DNA of 64,000 bases. Origin: Streptomyces sp. MST-110588. Lineage in GTDB: Bacteria; Actinomycetota; Actinomycetes; Streptomycetales; Streptomycetaceae. Below the pieces are notes generated by a model. That model searched no databases. It saw only the letters and a program-made list of their open reading frames with translations, and was not told where the DNA came from. Shown one piece after another: positions 62,439 to 64,000 of this stretch. The position numbers and the translations under genes are program-made. Each line of letters starts with the position of its first letter. Positions within the stretch are counted from its first letter, which is position 1. The stretch is from contig NZ_CP074380.1 in the NCBI RefSeq assembly GCF_022695595.1, forward strand, positions 1,674,001 through 1,738,000, read 5' to 3'.

Positions 62439-63152
62439 TCAGCGCCTGCGCGGCTGTGCCCCGACGGCCGCCATGGGGCGCGGCCGGGAGGCGGCGACGG
62501 TGGAGACCACGTCCTTGAAGGAGCTGCACATCCGGGTCCCGGCGACGGCCGCGAGCTCACCGAAACTGCCGACGCCGTACGTGACGGCGATCGGCTCCAT
62601 GCGGGCCGTCACCGCCATCCGCATGTCCCCCACCGTGTCCCCTACATAGGCACACTCCCACGGCGGCACCCCGACCTCCGCCGCCGCCCGCAGCACCAGC
62701 TCCGGGTGCGGCTTGCCGCGCCGGACCACGTCCTGGCAGACGACCGGCCCGAGCAGGTCGCGGATGCCCATCACTTCGAGCAGGGTTTCGGCGCTGCGCG
62801 TGGCCTTGGAGGTGGCCACGGCCAGTTCTATGCCGTGGGCGCGCAGCGCGGACAGCCCGGCCGCGACGCCGGGGAAGAGCAGTTGGGGACCTTCGCCCAG
62901 AACCTCGCAGGCGAACTGCTCGCGGTAGCGGGAGATGGCGGTCAGGACGGTGTCATGATCCTCCGGCATCCCCAGGAGCTGGCCGAAGGCGGTGCCCGGC
63001 GGCTTGCCCATGGCGGAGGCGGCCTGTCGGGTGGTGACCGCGCGGCCCTGCTCGGAGGCGACCTTGACGAGCAGGCGGCTGATGGCCGGCCGGGTGTTGG
63101 CGAGGGTTCCGTCGAGATCGAAGATGGCGGCTTTGATCGTCTCTGTGCTCAT
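62439..63152 (-). CDS. HAD-superfamily phosphatase (phosphoglycolate phosphatase-like)
   Basis: A 237-residue HAD hydrolase. The nucleophile motif is AIFDLDGTLANT (D12, D14), motif II is AVATSKATRS, motif III the lysine in RRGKPHPELVL and motif IV YVGDTVGDMRMAV; a helical cap (about 20-90) separates I and II. This matches the Gph/PGMB group that acts on small phosphorylated metabolites; the substrate is not predictable. The ATG at 63152 (MSTETIK) is preferred; an ATG at 63200 would add 16 residues. The gene stands alone, convergent with the PaaX gene. Confidence 0.87.
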   Translation of the reverse strand: MSTETIKAAIFDLDGTLANTRPAISRLLVKVASEQGRAVTTRQAASAMGKPPGTAFGQLLGMPEDHDTVLTAISRYREQFACEVLGEGPQLLFPGVAAGLSALRAHGIELAVATSKATRSAETLLEVMGIRDLLGPVVCQDVVRRGKPHPELVLRAAAEVGVPPWECAYVGDTVGDMRMAVTARMEPIAVTYGVGSFGELAAVAGTRMCSSFKDVVSTVAASRPRPMAAVGAQPRRR

Positions 63153-63417
63153 GCCCCGCACGGCGCCTCCAGGACGTACGCCGACTTCCAGTGACTCACG
63201 CATTGCTCGACACCTTTCCGATTTCCTCTGGATCTGTGGATCTATGGGTCCGATCGGGGTTCGTACGCCCTCGGACATGGGCAGCGTGTCGAGGACACCC
63301 GAAGGAAGAGGCGGACTCGCCGTGGTACGCCACCGCTTCCTGGTGACGTGCAGCCGTCGAGGTGGCATCGCCGGAAGAGACACTTCCCGTTACTCGCCTC
63401 CGCAGATTTAAAAACCG

Positions 63418-63442
63418 CCTGCGCTGTTTGTCAATGCGCAGG
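63418..63442. promoter_or_regulatory. 7-bp inverted repeat CCTGCGC/GCGCAGG
   Basis: Arms at 63418-63424 and 63436-63442 with an 11-base AT-rich spacer (TGTTTGTCAAT). It lies 266 bases upstream of the HAD start and 208 bases before the TetR gene. Confidence 0.35.
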
Positions 63443-63580
63443 GCGACGCTCCGGTAGCCCTGGGCCAACAATTACGGAGCCCCACCGGACCGGTTAACTC
63501 CTCAACAACCCTTGGATTACGGCATTCCGCCCGCTCACGGGAACATGGGTGCACCTGGATGGCCGGTCAGAGGCATTTTG

Positions 63581-63610
63581 AGAACCGCACGGTTGGTTTG
63601 TATGTAGACT
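63581..63610. promoter_or_regulatory. Possible butyrolactone autoregulatory element (ARE-like)
   Basis: AGAACCGCACGGTTGGTTTG followed by TATGTAGACT contains AACCGCACGGTT (a short inverted repeat) and GGTTGGTTTGTATGT, which resembles an ARE half-site. It lies 40 bases upstream of the regulator's start, where such receptors usually bind their own promoter. Assigned by pattern only. Confidence 0.4.
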
Positions 63611-63649
63611 ACGGGCGCTCGTAGCCGGACTAGAGACAGGACGGACACC

Positions 63650-64000
63650 GTGCCGACTCAGCATCGAGCCATCCAAAGCCGCCAGGCGCTCATCCGCTCG
63701 GCGGCACAGACCTTCATCGAGAAGGGGGTGCCCGCATCCGGAATGGTGGAGATCAGCCGCCGGGCACGACTGAGCAAGGGAGCCCTCTACTTCCACTTCA
63801 GCTCCAAGGAAGACCTCACGCTCGCCGTGCGCGACGAGGCGCTGGGCACCCTGCGGGAGCTGGAGGAGGCACTCGTACGGTCCCCGCACCCCGCACGGAC
63901 CGCCATACGGGACTTCGCCATCGCACTGCTCGGCCGGGTGGACGCCGACGTGGTGATGCGGGCCGGACTTCAGCTCCGCCCGGAGACCGCCCGCGACATG
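63650..64000 (+). CDS. TetR-family regulator, gamma-butyrolactone-receptor-like, 3' partial
   Basis: The gene runs off the right edge; 117 codons are visible. The N-terminus PTQHRAIQSRQALIRSAAQT and the helix-turn-helix ending LSKGALYFHFSSKEDLTLAV match the ArpA/ScbR class of autoregulator receptors, which bind DNA until a gamma-butyrolactone releases them. The ligand-binding domain starts after about residue 55 and is mostly outside the window. The GTG at 63650 has only a weak ribosome site (ACAGGAC). The ARE-like sequence just upstream supports autoregulation. A plain TetR repressor remains possible. Such genes often border secondary-metabolite clusters, which would lie to the right. Confidence 0.75.
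   Translation, partial: MPTQHRAIQSRQALIRSAAQTFIEKGVPASGMVEISRRARLSKGALYFHFSSKEDLTLAVRDEALGTLRELEEALVRSPHPARTAIRDFAIALLGRVDADVVMRAGLQLRPETARDM

Larger units (their letters stand above)
63153..63649. other. Intergenic region between HAD and the TetR-type regulator
   Basis: 497 bases. It contains an AT-rich patch (CAGATTTAAAAACCGCC near 63402-63418), an inverted repeat (63418-63442) and a possible butyrolactone-receptor site (63581-63610). No gene is supported. Confidence 0.6.

Overview
This window is very GC-rich chromosomal DNA of a Streptomyces or a close relative. The third codon position is almost always G or C, GTG starts are frequent, GTGA/ATGA stop-start overlaps are common, and the content is typically actinobacterial: HemQ-type haem synthesis, DUF3000, DUF4349, a Rok7B7-like ROK regulator beside xylFGH and ngcEFG, an XRE-MurA fusion, and a gamma-butyrolactone-receptor-like TetR protein. 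The gene order from hemY to the MurA paralogue matches what I remember of the S. coelicolor core from hemG (SCO6041) down to SCO5998, read in descending order.

Layout. 0-4.6 kb: end of a secreted S33 peptidase, hemY-hemQ (minus strand), and a DUF4349 lipoprotein. 4.8-6.7 kb: a four-gene operon of WXG100-like small proteins, an unrecognised protein and a small membrane protein. 6.8-11.7 kb: an aldehyde dehydrogenase, a CoA-disulfide-reductase-like flavoenzyme, hemE and DUF3000. 12.2-18.5 kb: an atypical response regulator, RNase D, the fadA-fadB beta-oxidation operon and a PIN/NYN-like protein. 18.5-24.6 kb: a membrane glycosyltransferase, an amino-acid permease, DoxX and dxs. 25.2-37.5 kb: a sugar-uptake island (xylFGH, a ROK regulator and ngcEFG on the minus strand), with a secreted GH92 alpha-mannosidase divergent from ngcE. 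37.6-40.3 kb: aconitase, frameshifted, under a probable iron box. 40.8-44.7 kb: a CPBP protease, a YtrA-type GntR/DUF1648 pair and the XRE-MurA fusion. 45.0-50.2 kb: a truncated COG4248 protein, then an ABC exporter with its two-component system. 50.2-64 kb: more variable genes (Ser-rich secreted protein, acyl-CoA dehydrogenase, aryl/acyl-CoA ligase, LAL regulator, LysR, MFS exporter, old yellow enzyme, PaaX-type regulator, HAD phosphatase, and the start of a butyrolactone-receptor-like regulator).

How the genes work together. HemE, HemY and HemQ are steps of the coproporphyrin-dependent haem pathway. FadA and FadB form a beta-oxidation complex. The xyl/ROK/ngc/GH92 block looks like a coordinated system for taking up xylose-type sugars and GlcNAc/chitobiose, with the mannosidase adding glycan trimming. 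Inverted repeats in its promoters suggest shared control, including a 13/16 match to the DasR consensus. The ABC exporter, sensor kinase and response regulator form one coupled operon.

The most consequential observation is technical. Four genes carry five single-base deletions, four of them in G/C runs now five long: acnA, the sensor kinase, the LysR gene and PaaX (two). Restoring one base per site gives full-length proteins of normal family size in every case. This looks like homopolymer under-calling in the assembly rather than biology, and any apparent pseudogene here should be read that way first. No tRNA, rRNA, CRISPR array, transposase or integrase was seen.
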